Assembly (NCBI RefSeq): GCF_002813455.1
Contig: NZ_PHHE01000001.1
Span: 5,638,001 to 5,702,000 of the forward strand
Origin: Pseudomonas baetica
GTDB taxonomy: Bacteria > Pseudomonadota > Gammaproteobacteria > Pseudomonadales > Pseudomonadaceae
Direction of reading: 5' to 3'
Length of the DNA: 64,000 nucleotides
Shown here: piece after piece, positions 41,868 through 51,118 of the stretch
Layout of the letters: every line of letters begins with the position of its first letter
Numbering within the stretch: the stretch's first letter is position 1
Program-made: the position numbers and the translations under genes
The notes under the pieces: generated by a model
What the model was told of the DNA's origin: nothing
Database searches by the model: none
The model's input: only the letters and a program-made list of their open reading frames with translations

Positions 41868-43829
41868 TCACTCGACCTGCAACAGAACCTGACGATTTTT
41901 TACCTGATCGCCGACTTTGACCTGCACCCGCTTGAGTACGCCGTCGATGCCAGCCTTGAGCGGGTGCTCCATTTTCATTGCCTCCAGCACGACCAGCAAC
42001 TGACCTTTGCTGACTGGACTGCCTTCGCTGACCAGTACGTCGACGATGGCACCGTCCATCGGCGCCTTCAAGGTGCCGGAGCTGACGCTGGTCTGACTGC
42101 CGATCACCGCATGAGTTCGATCCTCCAGGCGCAGGCTGCCGGGGTGAGTGAACAGCCAGAGGTGCCCGGCGTCGAGGCGATAGGCGTGGCGTTGGCGCAG
42201 GCCGTCGATCTCCAGCGTGAGCGAGGTCGCGCTGTGTTCGATGAGTGTCAGTTCGAGGCTGCGTTCGGCGGTTTTCACCTGAATCAGGTTATCCGGGAGT
42301 TTGTGCAGTTGCAGGTTCCAGTTTTGCTCATCCAGCCCCAGTCGATAGTGCAGCGGGACGCTGGCGTTGTTGCGCCAATGGCTCAAGGGGGGCCGGTGCT
42401 GTCGAGCGCCCGCCTGGTAGAACAGCACAGCGGCGATGGCCAGTTCCTCGGCACTTGGCGTGTACGTGTGCAGGCTTGGATGATCGTTGAAATGCTGGGG
42501 GATGAACCCGGTGCTGAATTCGCCACTGATGAACTGGGGATGTTGCAGCAGACTTTCGAGTAGTCGCTGATTGCTTTGTACGCCAAGCAGAACAGTGTCC
42601 TGCACCGCACGCAGCAGTTTGCGTCGCGCCTCTTCTCGGGTGGCGCCGTGGGCAATCAGTTTGCCGAGCATCGGGTCGTAGAACGGGCTGACCGATTGCC
42701 CTTCGCACAACCCATGATCGATTCGCGCACCCTGTTGCAGGGCCGGTTCCCATGCTTCGATGCGGCCGGTTTGCGGGAGAAAATCCTGCGCCGGATCTTC
42801 GGCGTAGAGGCGCACTTCCATGGCATGGCCATTGAGCACAACTTGCTCCTGTGTCAATGGCAGAGGCTGCCCCTCGGCGATCGATAACTGCCACGCGACC
42901 AGATCCAGCCCCGTGATCAATTCGGTCACCGGGTGCTCCACTTGCAGGCGGGTGTTCATCTCCAGAAAGTAGAACTGCCCGCGCGCGTCGAGCAGAAACT
43001 CAACAGTGCCGGCGCCAACATAATTGACTGCGCGCCCGGCCTTGAGCGCCGCTTCGCCCATGGTCTGGCGTAACTCGGCAGTCATGACCGGGCAGGGCGC
43101 CTCTTCAATGACTTTCTGATGGCGACGCTGGATCGAGCAGTCGCGCTCGCCGAGGTAGATCAGATTGCCGTGGTGATCGCCAAACAGTTGTACTTCGACG
43201 TGTCGCGGCTCGATCAGTGCTTGTTCGAGGATCAATTCGTCGCTGCCAAATCCGTTCAGGGCTTCTGAGCGGGCCGTTCGCAGTTGCGCTGGCAGTTCCG
43301 ACGCGTTGTGCACCAGGCGCATGCCGCGCCCGCCGCCGCCAGCGCTGGCCTTGATCATCAGCGGATAGCCGATGCGCTCGGCTTCACGCAGCAGTGTCGC
43401 GTCGTCCTGCTCTGCGCCTTGGAAGCCTGCGATACACGGGACACCGGCGTCGAGCATGGCGAGTTTCGACAGGCGTTTGCTGCCCATCAGTTCAATCGCC
43501 TCGGCGCTCGGGCCGATGAAAATCAGACCGGCCTGTTCGCAGGCGCGGGCGAACCCGGCGTTTTCCGAGAGAAAACCATAGCCGGGGTGGATCGCATCGG
43601 CACCGCTGCGGCGGGCGGCGTCGAGAATCGCGGGGATGTTCAGGTAGGACTGCTGCACCGGCGCCGGGCCGATGCGCACGGCTTGATCGGCCATTTGTAC
43701 GTGCAGTGCATCGGCGTCGGCGTCGCTGAACACGGCGACGGTGCGGTAACCCAGGGTCTGGGCGGTGCGCTGGAGGCGGCAGGCGATTTCACCGCGGTTG
43801 GCAATCAGGATTTTGTGCATGGCGGGCAT
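41868..43829 (-). CDS. atuF: Geranyl-CoA carboxylase biotin-containing alpha subunit AtuF
   Basis: A 653-residue biotin carboxylase plus carrier protein. The biotin carboxylase domain (about 1-450) has KILIANRGEIACR, ATP-grasp loop SAGGGGRGM and EMNTRLQVEHPVTE; the C-terminal carrier domain has the biotinyl Lys in VLEAMKMEHPL. With AtuC it carboxylates cis-geranyl-CoA. LiuD (methylcrotonyl-CoA carboxylase alpha) is the close paralogue; the setting with atuABCDE decides for AtuF. The ATG at 43829 has GAGGGA upstream; the frame extends to 43892 through REP sequence and should not be used. A REP pair separates it from atuE. Confidence 0.9.
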   Translation of the reverse strand: MPAMHKILIANRGEIACRLQRTAQTLGYRTVAVFSDADADALHVQMADQAVRIGPAPVQQSYLNIPAILDAARRSGADAIHPGYGFLSENAGFARACEQAGLIFIGPSAEAIELMGSKRLSKLAMLDAGVPCIAGFQGAEQDDATLLREAERIGYPLMIKASAGGGGRGMRLVHNASELPAQLRTARSEALNGFGSDELILEQALIEPRHVEVQLFGDHHGNLIYLGERDCSIQRRHQKVIEEAPCPVMTAELRQTMGEAALKAGRAVNYVGAGTVEFLLDARGQFYFLEMNTRLQVEHPVTELITGLDLVAWQLSIAEGQPLPLTQEQVVLNGHAMEVRLYAEDPAQDFLPQTGRIEAWEPALQQGARIDHGLCEGQSVSPFYDPMLGKLIAHGATREEARRKLLRAVQDTVLLGVQSNQRLLESLLQHPQFISGEFSTGFIPQHFNDHPSLHTYTPSAEELAIAAVLFYQAGARQHRPPLSHWRNNASVPLHYRLGLDEQNWNLQLHKLPDNLIQVKTAERSLELTLIEHSATSLTLEIDGLRQRHAYRLDAGHLWLFTHPGSLRLEDRTHAVIGSQTSVSSGTLKAPMDGAIVDVLVSEGSPVSKGQLLVVLEAMKMEHPLKAGIDGVLKRVQVKVGDQVKNRQVLLQVE

Positions 43830-43868
43830 GGGCTGTTCCCTCAAAAGTTGCGGTGTATGTGCTGGCCT

Positions 43869-43934
43869 CTTCGCGAGCAGGCTCGCTCCCACATCTGGAT
43901 GCGTTCCCTTGTGGGAGCGAGCCTGCTCGCGAAG
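43869..43934. repeat. Paired REP palindrome inside the atu operon
   Basis: CTTCGCGAGCAGGCTCGCTC (from 43869) faces its complement ending at 43934. It lies between atuE and atuF, in a 108-base gap within an otherwise tightly packed operon. Confidence 0.85.
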
Positions 43935-43937
43935 CTT

Positions 43938-44735
43938 TTAGGTGGCCCACCCGGGTTTGCGTTTTTGCATGAACGCCAGGGTGCCCTCGACGCCCTCGGC
44001 GCCAGTCACCGCTTCGCTGAACCACTGCGCCGCTTCATCGAGCAACTCACTCGATGGCTGTCCCGCACTGGCCAGCAGCAATTTTTTAGTCATGGCATTC
44101 GTCTGCGGCGCACAACACAAAACATGCTGCAGCACCTCATCGAGCCGCTCGGCCAGTGCCTGCGCATCCTGTTCGACAAAGTGCACCAGCCCTAAACGTC
44201 GCGCCTGATGGCCGTCGAATCGCGCAGCGGTCAAGGCCAGTCGACGCGTTTCTGTCAGGCCGATGCGCTGCACTACAAACGGCGCAATCTGCGCCGGCAG
44301 CAGGCCGAGGCTGGTTTCCGGCAGGCCGAATTGCGCCTTGTGATCGGCAATCGCGATGTCGCTGACACAGGCCAGACCGAAACCGCCGCCCATCACCGCG
44401 CCTTGCAGCAGGCAGATCAGCACTTGCGGCGTGTGCTGCGCCTCTTCCAGCAAAGCGCCGAACGCGCGGTTCAACTCTCGGTAAGCATCGGCACCCTGAG
44501 CGCGGGCATTGGCCATGTCCTTGATGTCGCCACCGGCGCAGAAATGTCCGCCACTGCCGCTGAGCACCAAGGCACGGACAGCGCGGTCGTCGTGCACCGC
44601 CGCCAACACGGCACGCAGTTCCGCGACCATTTGCAGGCTCATCGCATTGCGGCTTTCGGGTCTGTCGAGGGTGATGTGCAGCACGCCGCCATGCAGTTCC
44701 AGCAACAGCGTCTGGCAATCAGGGAGGGTGCTCAT
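43938..44735 (-). CDS. atuE: Isohexenylglutaconyl-CoA hydratase AtuE
   Basis: A 265-residue crotonase. The oxyanion-hole segments are LSGSGGHFCAGGDIKDM and QGAVMGGGFGLACVSDIAIA, and the catalytic Glu is in FGLPETSLGLLP. It hydrates 3-isohexenylglutaconyl-CoA, the product of geranyl-CoA carboxylase. The ATG at 44735 (MSTLPDCQ) overlaps the end of atuD by four bases; the longer frame to 44891 lies inside atuD. LiuC is the homologue of leucine degradation; cluster context favours AtuE. Confidence 0.9.
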   Translation of the reverse strand: MSTLPDCQTLLLELHGGVLHITLDRPESRNAMSLQMVAELRAVLAAVHDDRAVRALVLSGSGGHFCAGGDIKDMANARAQGADAYRELNRAFGALLEEAQHTPQVLICLLQGAVMGGGFGLACVSDIAIADHKAQFGLPETSLGLLPAQIAPFVVQRIGLTETRRLALTAARFDGHQARRLGLVHFVEQDAQALAERLDEVLQHVLCCAPQTNAMTKKLLLASAGQPSSELLDEAAQWFSEAVTGAEGVEGTLAFMQKRKPGWAT

Positions 44736-45889
44736 TTCTTTTTCCCCGGCAGAATGCCCATCAGTTTGCAGATGATCCCCAGCATGATTTCGTCGGCGCC
44801 GCCGCCAATCGACACCAAGCGCACGTCGCGGTAGGCGCGGGCCACCGGGTTGTCCCACATGAACCCCATGCCGCCCCAGTATTGCAGGCAACTGTCGCTG
44901 ACTTCACGGCCCAGACGCCCGGCCTTGAGCTTGGCCATCGAGGCCAGGCGTGTGACGTCCTGACCTTTGATGTACTGCTCGGTGGCCTGATAGACCAGTG
45001 CCCGCAGGCATTCGATTTCGGTCTGCAATTCGGCGAGGCGGAAATGGATCACCTGATTGTCGATCAGCGCATTGCCGAAGGTTTTGCGCTCCTTGCAATA
45101 CTCGATGGTGCTATCGACGCAATACTCCAGGCCCTTGATCATGTTCGCCGCGCCGAACAGGCGTTCCTCCTGAAACTGCAGCATCTGCATCATGAAACCG
45201 GCGCCTTCGTGGCCGATACGGTTGCGCTGAGGCACGCGCACATTGTCGAAAAAAACCTGCGCGGTTTCCGAACTGCGCATGCCGAGCTTGTCCAGGTGCG
45301 AGCTGAGACTGATCCCCGGCGTGTTCATCGGCACCATGATCAGCGACTTGTTGATGTGCGGCTTGTCGTCGGAGGTGTTGGCCAGCAGGCAGATGAAATC
45401 GGCACTGGGCGAGTTGGTGATCCACATCTTGCTGCCGTTGATCACATAGTCGTCGCCGTCCTTGCGCGCGGTGGTTTTCAGCCCGGCGACATCCGAGCCG
45501 GCACCGACTTCAGAGACGCCGATGCAGCCAACCTGCTCGCCGGTGATCGCCGGGCGCAGGAATTCGTCGCGCAGTTCATCGGAGCCGAAGCGGGCGAGGG
45601 CGGGCGTACACATGTCGGTCTGCACGCCGATCGACATCGGAATGCCGCCGCAATGGATGGTGCCGAACTCTTCGGCGGCGACAATCGAATAGCTGTAATC
45701 GAGGCCCATGCCACCGAATTTTTCCGGTTTGGAAATCCCCAGCAAACCGAGGTCACCGGCCTTGCGAAAAATCTCGTGGATCGGAAAACGCCCGGCCTTT
45801 TCCCATTCCTCGACGTGCGGATTGATTTCGCGTTCGACGAACTGGCGGACGGTGCGGCGCAGCGCTTCGTGTTCCGGGGTGAAGATCAT
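44732..45889 (-). CDS. atuD: Citronellyl-CoA dehydrogenase AtuD
   Basis: A 385-residue FAD acyl-CoA dehydrogenase that oxidises citronellyl-CoA to geranyl-CoA. Signature segments are GCIGVSEVGAGSDVAGL and GGMGFMWDNPVAR. The usual catalytic Glu near the C-terminus (YEGT motif) is absent: the site reads SIGGGADEIM. The FQEERLFGA segment instead offers a Glu at the place used by isovaleryl-CoA dehydrogenase, which suits a beta-branched substrate. It is coupled to atuE by a four-base overlap and follows atuC by 30 bases. Confidence 0.9.
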   Translation of the reverse strand: MIFTPEHEALRRTVRQFVEREINPHVEEWEKAGRFPIHEIFRKAGDLGLLGISKPEKFGGMGLDYSYSIVAAEEFGTIHCGGIPMSIGVQTDMCTPALARFGSDELRDEFLRPAITGEQVGCIGVSEVGAGSDVAGLKTTARKDGDDYVINGSKMWITNSPSADFICLLANTSDDKPHINKSLIMVPMNTPGISLSSHLDKLGMRSSETAQVFFDNVRVPQRNRIGHEGAGFMMQMLQFQEERLFGAANMIKGLEYCVDSTIEYCKERKTFGNALIDNQVIHFRLAELQTEIECLRALVYQATEQYIKGQDVTRLASMAKLKAGRLGREVSDSCLQYWGGMGFMWDNPVARAYRDVRLVSIGGGADEIMLGIICKLMGILPGKKK

Positions 45890-45919
45890 TGTTATTGTTC
45901 TCCGTAAGGTCCGTGGCGA

Positions 45920-47536
45920 TCAGAACCGGCTGACGCCGAAGCTGTTGGGTTGCAATGTGCGAATGTCGGCTTCGTGGCAAATGTCCAGCAAGTAGCCGAG
46001 CAGCGTGCGCGTGTCGCGTGGATCGATCAGCCCGTCATCCCACAGGTTGGCGCTGCCGTAAAGCGCGGTGGATTGGCTGTCGAGTTTCTGCGCGGTGACC
46101 TGTTCGAGCATGTCGAGCATTTTCGGATCGGGCACGAGGCCGTCCTTGAGTTGCTTGGCCTCGGTGACAATGCGCAGCACTTTGCCGGCCTGCGCGCCCC
46201 CCATCACTGCGGTCCGGCTGTTGGGCCAGGCAAAGATAAAGCGTGGATCGAGGCCACGTCCGCACATCGCATAGTTACCGGCGCCGTAGGAACCGCCGAC
46301 GACCATCGTCAGTTTAGGCACCCGCGCATTGGCCACTGCTTGAATCAGTTTCGAACCGTGTTTGATCACACCTTGCTGTTCGGACTCGGTGCCGACCATG
46401 AATCCCGTGGTGTTGTGGAAAAACAGCAGCGGCGTCTGGCTTTGATCGCACAGCTGGATGAACTGCGCGGCCTTGCTCGCACCGTTCGGTGTGATCGGGC
46501 CGTTGTTGCCGATAAAGCCGCAGGCACGGCCCTGAATCTTCAGTTGGCCGCAGATGGTTTGCTGATCGAACTCGCCTTTGAATTCGAGGAAATCCGATTC
46601 ATCGGCGATGCGCGCGATGATTTCGCGCACGTCGTAGGGCTTTTTCGGATCGTCCGGGATCAGGCCCAGCAGTTCGTCGATAGGGTAGAGCGGCTCTTTG
46701 TATTGCGGCTCCGGCAGCCATGGCAGTTGTTCATTCCACGGCAGCATGCGCAGGATTTCGCGAACCTGACGCACACCGTCGGCATCGTTCTCGGCCAGGT
46801 ATTCGGCAGTGCCGGCGACCTGCGCGTGCATCTCGGCGCCGCCCAGTTCTTCGTCGCTGGCCACTTCGCCGGTCGCCGCTTTGAGCAGCGGAGGGCCAGC
46901 GAGAAACAGCTTGGCTTTGCCGCGCACCACCACCACGTAATCCGACAGCCCCGGTTGATAAGCGCCGCCCGCCGTGGCCGAGCCGTGAACCACGGTGATC
47001 TGCGGCAAACCCATCGCCGACATGCGTGCCTGATTGGCAAAGCTGCGCGCGCCTTCGACGAAAATTTCCGCCGCGTAATTGAGATTGGCACCACCGCTTT
47101 CGGCGAGGGTGACTACCGGCAGTTTGTTTTCCTGGGCGATCTGCTGCAGGCGCAGGGATTTTTTCAGGCCGCTGGGCGAGATAGTGCCGCCCTTGATTGC
47201 ACTGTTATTGGCGACGACCATGGCACGCACGCCGGACACGTAACCGATACCGGCAATCAAGCCGCCGCCGGCCGCACTGCCGTCCTTGTCATCGTGAAGC
47301 TTGTAACCGGCGAGGCTGGCCAGCTCGAGGAAGGGCGCGCCGGGATCGAGCAGCAGATTCAGGCGTTCGCGGGGCAGCAATTGCCCGCGCTTGTCGAATT
47401 TCGCCTTGGCTTCGGCGGCCTTGTTCAGCAAGTTCTGTTCGAGTTGTTGCACTTGCTCGATGGCCGTGAGCATCGCCGCGCGATTGCGGGCGAAGGCTTC
47501 GCTGTGCGGATCGAGTTGGGACTGGATCTGCGCCAT
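45920..47536 (-). CDS. atuC: Geranyl-CoA carboxylase carboxyltransferase beta subunit AtuC
   Basis: A 538-residue carboxyltransferase with two crotonase-like halves. Visible motifs are LLDPGAPFLELASLAGY, VHGSATAGGAYQPGLSDYVV, GFIGNNGPITPNGASKAAQF and GGSYGAGNYAMCGRGLDP. It transfers the carboxyl group from AtuF biotin to geranyl-CoA. LiuB is the close paralogue and size alone cannot separate them; the neighbours decide. It begins three bases downstream of the atuB stop codon. Confidence 0.9.
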   Translation of the reverse strand: MAQIQSQLDPHSEAFARNRAAMLTAIEQVQQLEQNLLNKAAEAKAKFDKRGQLLPRERLNLLLDPGAPFLELASLAGYKLHDDKDGSAAGGGLIAGIGYVSGVRAMVVANNSAIKGGTISPSGLKKSLRLQQIAQENKLPVVTLAESGGANLNYAAEIFVEGARSFANQARMSAMGLPQITVVHGSATAGGAYQPGLSDYVVVVRGKAKLFLAGPPLLKAATGEVASDEELGGAEMHAQVAGTAEYLAENDADGVRQVREILRMLPWNEQLPWLPEPQYKEPLYPIDELLGLIPDDPKKPYDVREIIARIADESDFLEFKGEFDQQTICGQLKIQGRACGFIGNNGPITPNGASKAAQFIQLCDQSQTPLLFFHNTTGFMVGTESEQQGVIKHGSKLIQAVANARVPKLTMVVGGSYGAGNYAMCGRGLDPRFIFAWPNSRTAVMGGAQAGKVLRIVTEAKQLKDGLVPDPKMLDMLEQVTAQKLDSQSTALYGSANLWDDGLIDPRDTRTLLGYLLDICHEADIRTLQPNSFGVSRF

Positions 47537-47539
47537 GGC

Positions 47540-48424
47540 TTACTCCTTGTCCTTCAATACGTCGGGACGAAGCACTTCGGGTAAGTACGCCCGATGGAAA
47601 CCGTTGAACGACTCGCTGGGCGTCGCCTTATGCAGCGGCCACGCACGGCTGCCGAGGCTGGCCGCGCCGTCGATTTTCAAGGTGCTGCCACTGATGAATG
47701 CCGCCGCGGGGCTGAGCAGAAACACAATCGCCGCACTGACTTCCGATTCGGTGCCGATACGCTTGAGCGGCACATGCTCGCGCAGGGTCGGAATCACCGC
47801 TTTGAACGCGCCGTCGTAAGTGTCCATGCCGCTGGACGCAATCCAGCCCGGCGCCACCGCGTTGACCCGCACCCCGGCGTAACCCCACTCGAACGCGGCG
47901 GTTTTGGTGAGGTTGTCCATGCCCGATCGTGCAGCGCCCGAGTGACCCATGCCGGGCATGCCGCCCCACATGTCGGCGAGCATGTTGACGATGTTGCCGC
48001 CGTGCTTGCTCATCGACTGGTTGAACACTTCCCGCGCCATCAGAAAGCCGCCGACCAGATTGGTGCGCAGCACGGTTTCGAAACCTTTCTGATTGATCGA
48101 GGCCAGCGGCGACGGGTACTGGCCACCGGCATTGTTGACCAGTCCGTGGATCGGCCCGTGTTCTGTGATCAACTCGGTGATCAGCAGTTTGACGGCTTCT
48201 TCATCGCGGATATCGCACGCTTTCCAGTGCGCGCGACCACCGTCCTCGGCGATCTCGGCGGCCACTGTTTGCAGCTTCTCCGGCTTGCGCCCGACCAGCA
48301 GTACATTGGCGCCGAGGGCGGCGAGTTCATGCGCGGTGCAGCGCCCGATACCGCTGCCACCACCCGTGACGATGATGGTTTGGCCGCTGAACAGATCGGC
48401 TTTGAAAATCGACGCGTAAGCCAT
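47540..48424 (-). CDS. atuB: Short-chain dehydrogenase/reductase AtuB
   Basis: A 294-residue SDR, thought to oxidise citronellol or geraniol, or act on a CoA intermediate, in the acyclic terpene pathway. The cofactor motif IVTGGGSGIGRCTAHEL and LVNNAGGQYPSPL are standard. The YxxxK catalytic motif is missing: the site reads GHSGAARSGMDNLTKTAAF, which resembles 2,4-dienoyl-CoA reductase-type SDRs that work without that Tyr. It fits tightly between atuA (12-base gap) and atuC (3-base gap). Confidence 0.88.
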   Translation of the reverse strand: MAYASIFKADLFSGQTIIVTGGGSGIGRCTAHELAALGANVLLVGRKPEKLQTVAAEIAEDGGRAHWKACDIRDEEAVKLLITELITEHGPIHGLVNNAGGQYPSPLASINQKGFETVLRTNLVGGFLMAREVFNQSMSKHGGNIVNMLADMWGGMPGMGHSGAARSGMDNLTKTAAFEWGYAGVRVNAVAPGWIASSGMDTYDGAFKAVIPTLREHVPLKRIGTESEVSAAIVFLLSPAAAFISGSTLKIDGAASLGSRAWPLHKATPSESFNGFHRAYLPEVLRPDVLKDKE

Positions 48425-48436
48425 GTAAACAGTCCT

Positions 48437-50221
48437 CTAGTCGAGCTGGTCGGCGATGCTCTGCGGCACCGGGATCTGGATTTCCAACAGTTGCTGGGCG
48501 AAGGCTTTGCCTTGCGGGTCGATGCGTAGACTGGCCACGCCGCCGCCGCCGAGGGCGTTTTCCAGGAGAAAATTCAAACTGTGGGTGCCGGGTAGATACC
48601 AGCGTTCGACCCGGCCATGAATCGGATCAAGGACGTGGCTCATCCAGTCAACGATCACTGCCGGTGTCAGCGCTTCGGCGATCCACGGCAGGTATTCGGG
48701 CTGGCGGGGGAGGACGCCGATATTGCTGTGGTTGCCCTTGTCCCCGGAACGCGCCACGGCCAGTTTGACCAACGGTACGCTGGCGTCCGCGCCGCCCTGG
48801 GGTTTGGGTGGGTGATGGGGCAGGGGCAAATCCCGGGTGTCGAGTTCGGTCGGCGAGGGCAGGGTGAACGGATGTTTTTCACCGGCCAGTTCGATGTGCA
48901 GGTCGCAGCGACTTTTATCGATCAGAAACGAGAACAGGCGGATCAGCGGATACACCGTCGGTCGCCCGCCGACGATGCCGGTCAGTCCCGGCGCCATACC
49001 GGTGGCGGCTTGGGCGATTTCTCGAGAGAAAAGAATCAGCGCCTGTTTGTTCGGATGCCGCACGGCGAGTTTGATCACCACTTCGCGGCTGTCACGACGC
49101 TGGCCGTGGGGGCCATAGGTAGCTTCGCTGCCGAGCAGTTCAATGTTGGTTTCGCTATAAGGCCCAAAGCCTCGTTGACTGAACATCTCGGCGGTCTTGT
49201 CGAGGATCGCCTGGCTGACGCGCTGTGCTTTTTCCACCGCGTCGATGCCGGCGATCAGGCAACTGGCGGTGCAGCGAAAGCCGTCCGGATAGGTGGCGCT
49301 GACCTTGTATTTGTCGCTGGGAGGCAGGCCTTTGGCGCCGTGCACATGCACCGCGTTCTTGCCTTGTTGCTGAAGTCTGACCTGACTGAAATCGCAGACC
49401 ACATCGGGCAACAGATAGGCCTGAGGATCGCCGATCTCGTAAAGCATCTGCTCGCCGACGGTCAGCGGTGTGACCAGGCCGCCGGAGCCTTCGGGTTTGC
49501 TGACGATGAATTGGCTGTCGGCGCTGACTTCAACGATCGGAAAACCGATGTGTTCGTAGTCCGGCACGTCGCGCCAGTCAGTAAAATTGCCCCCCGTGCA
49601 TTGTGCGCCGCATTCGATGATGTGCCCGGCCAGGGCGGCCTGGGCCAGTTTGTCGTAGTCATGCCACGACCAGCCGAATTCATGCACCAGCGCGGCGCTG
49701 ACCACGGCGCTGTCGACGACTCGACCGGTGATGACGATATCGGCGCCCAGTCGTAGCGCCTCGACGATGCCCGGTGCGCCGAGGTAGGCGTTGGTCGACA
49801 CGCACATCGGCGGCAGTGGCGCGCCAGTGAACATTTCGCTGATGCCGGTGAGTTGTCTGAATTGCGCTTGCAGGTCATCGCCGAGCAGCACGGCGATCTT
49901 GAGTGCTACACCCGCCTTGTCGCACGCCGCTTGCAGGGCGGCGGCGCACGCCTGCGGATTGACTCCGCCGGCGTTGCTGATGACGCGGATGTTCTGCTCG
50001 GCCAGTTGCGGCAGCAGCGGGGTGAGCACTTCGACGAAGTCGCTGGCGAACCCGGCCAGCGGGTCTTTCATGCGTGCGCCGGCCATGATCGACATCGTGA
50101 TCTCGGCCAGGTAATCGAATACCAGATAATCCAGGCGCCCGCCGGCCACGAGCTGTGCGGCGGCGGTCGACGTGTCACCCCAGAAAGCACTGGCGCATCC
50201 GATGCGGACGGTTTTGGGCAT
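48437..50221 (-). CDS. atuA: Acyclic terpene utilisation protein AtuA
   Basis: A 594-residue protein of the AtuA (DUF1446) family with a C-terminal DUF4387-like part (about 495-594; [19 protein letters not shown]). The N-terminal region begins [19 protein letters not shown]. It is required for growth on citronellol or geraniol in P. aeruginosa, but its reaction is unknown to me. The ATG at 50221 has GGAGATAAAC; the frame extends to 50314 across the operator region and should not be used. It is the first gene of the atu operon, controlled from the atuA-atuR gap. Confidence 0.93.
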   Translation of the reverse strand: MPKTVRIGCASAFWGDTSTAAAQLVAGGRLDYLVFDYLAEITMSIMAGARMKDPLAGFASDFVEVLTPLLPQLAEQNIRVISNAGGVNPQACAAALQAACDKAGVALKIAVLLGDDLQAQFRQLTGISEMFTGAPLPPMCVSTNAYLGAPGIVEALRLGADIVITGRVVDSAVVSAALVHEFGWSWHDYDKLAQAALAGHIIECGAQCTGGNFTDWRDVPDYEHIGFPIVEVSADSQFIVSKPEGSGGLVTPLTVGEQMLYEIGDPQAYLLPDVVCDFSQVRLQQQGKNAVHVHGAKGLPPSDKYKVSATYPDGFRCTASCLIAGIDAVEKAQRVSQAILDKTAEMFSQRGFGPYSETNIELLGSEATYGPHGQRRDSREVVIKLAVRHPNKQALILFSREIAQAATGMAPGLTGIVGGRPTVYPLIRLFSFLIDKSRCDLHIELAGEKHPFTLPSPTELDTRDLPLPHHPPKPQGGADASVPLVKLAVARSGDKGNHSNIGVLPRQPEYLPWIAEALTPAVIVDWMSHVLDPIHGRVERWYLPGTHSLNFLLENALGGGGVASLRIDPQGKAFAQQLLEIQIPVPQSIADQLD

Positions 50222-50267
50222 GTTTATCTCCGACTCAGGAACCTGCGACAGAAGTGTCTGGAGGCTA

Positions 50268-50283
50268 CCAAGCAAGCGCTTGG
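50268..50283. promoter_or_regulatory. AtuR operator 1 (probable)
   Basis: CCAAGCAAGCGCTTGG, with core palindrome CAAGCGCTTG. AtuR of P. aeruginosa binds two inverted repeats in this intergenic region; position and symmetry agree. Confidence 0.75.
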
Positions 50284-50310
50284 TTTGTAAACAGCTGAAG
50301 TATCTTCTGC

Positions 50311-50326
50311 CCAAGCGCTTGCTTGG
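50311..50326. promoter_or_regulatory. AtuR operator 2 (probable)
   Basis: CCAAGCGCTTGCTTGG is the exact reverse complement of operator 1, 43 bases away (about four helical turns), placed for divergent control of atuA and atuR. Confidence 0.75.
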
Positions 50327-50404
50327 TCGCCGCCGGCGGCTTAAATTGCGCGCAACCCTGCGGTTTCAGGGGGCAACAGACTGATCGACTGTAGGAGAGA
50401 ACGG

Positions 50405-51028
50405 GTGGACGAGCAAAAAGCCCTGAGGGTCATGCGCGAATTGGTCGACGAAGGCCAGTTGACCGACCCGGACAGCGCCCGTGGCAAATTGCTGCAAGTG
50501 GCGGCTCACCTGTTCCGCAACAAAGGGTATGAACGTACGACGGTGCGCGATTTGGCCGGCGCAGTGGGGATTCAGTCGGGGAGTATTTTCCACCACTTCA
50601 AAAGCAAAGACGAAATTCTGCGCGCAGTGATGGAAGAAACCATCCGCTATAACACCGCACTGATGCGTGCGGCACTGGCTGAGGCCGGCAATGTGCGCGA
50701 GCGCGTGTTGGCGCTGATACGCTGCGAATTGCAGTCGATCATGGGCGGCAGCGGCGAAGCGATGGCGGTATTGGTTTATGAATGGCGCTCGTTGTCAGAG
50801 GAGGGCCAGGCCAGAGTCCTCGCTTTGCGCGATGTCTACGAAGATATCTGGCTGCAGGTGCTCGGTGAGGCCAAGGACGCGGGGTTTATCCGTGGCGACG
50901 TATTTGTTACCCGACGTTTCCTCACAGGGGCTTTGTCCTGGACCACCACCTGGTTCCGTGCTGGCGGCAGTTTGAGTCTTGATCAGTTGGCCGATGAAGC
51001 GCTGATACTGGTTCTGGAAGAGCGTTAG
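50405..51028 (+). CDS. atuR: TetR-family repressor AtuR
   Basis: A 207-residue TetR-type repressor. The DNA-binding helix-turn-helix lies at about 28-70 (TTVRDLAGAVGIQSGSIFHH, FKSKDEILRAVM), followed by an all-helical ligand domain. It probably senses a terpenoyl-CoA intermediate and controls the divergent atu operon. The GTG start at 50405 has AGGAGAG upstream. Confidence 0.9.
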   Translation: MDEQKALRVMRELVDEGQLTDPDSARGKLLQVAAHLFRNKGYERTTVRDLAGAVGIQSGSIFHHFKSKDEILRAVMEETIRYNTALMRAALAEAGNVRERVLALIRCELQSIMGGSGEAMAVLVYEWRSLSEEGQARVLALRDVYEDIWLQVLGEAKDAGFIRGDVFVTRRFLTGALSWTTTWFRAGGSLSLDQLADEALILVLEER

Positions 51029-51118
51029 CGCTTTCTATCGGTTCGGGAAACTGGCTAACTGGGCGAAACCGCCTAGCTTGAATGCATTGATCGGTATTTT
51101 TTCGGGGAGTGGGGTGTT

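Noticed and set aside
45950..47584. A 544-codon plus-strand frame across atuC
   Set aside because: Antisense shadow of a conserved carboxyltransferase gene.
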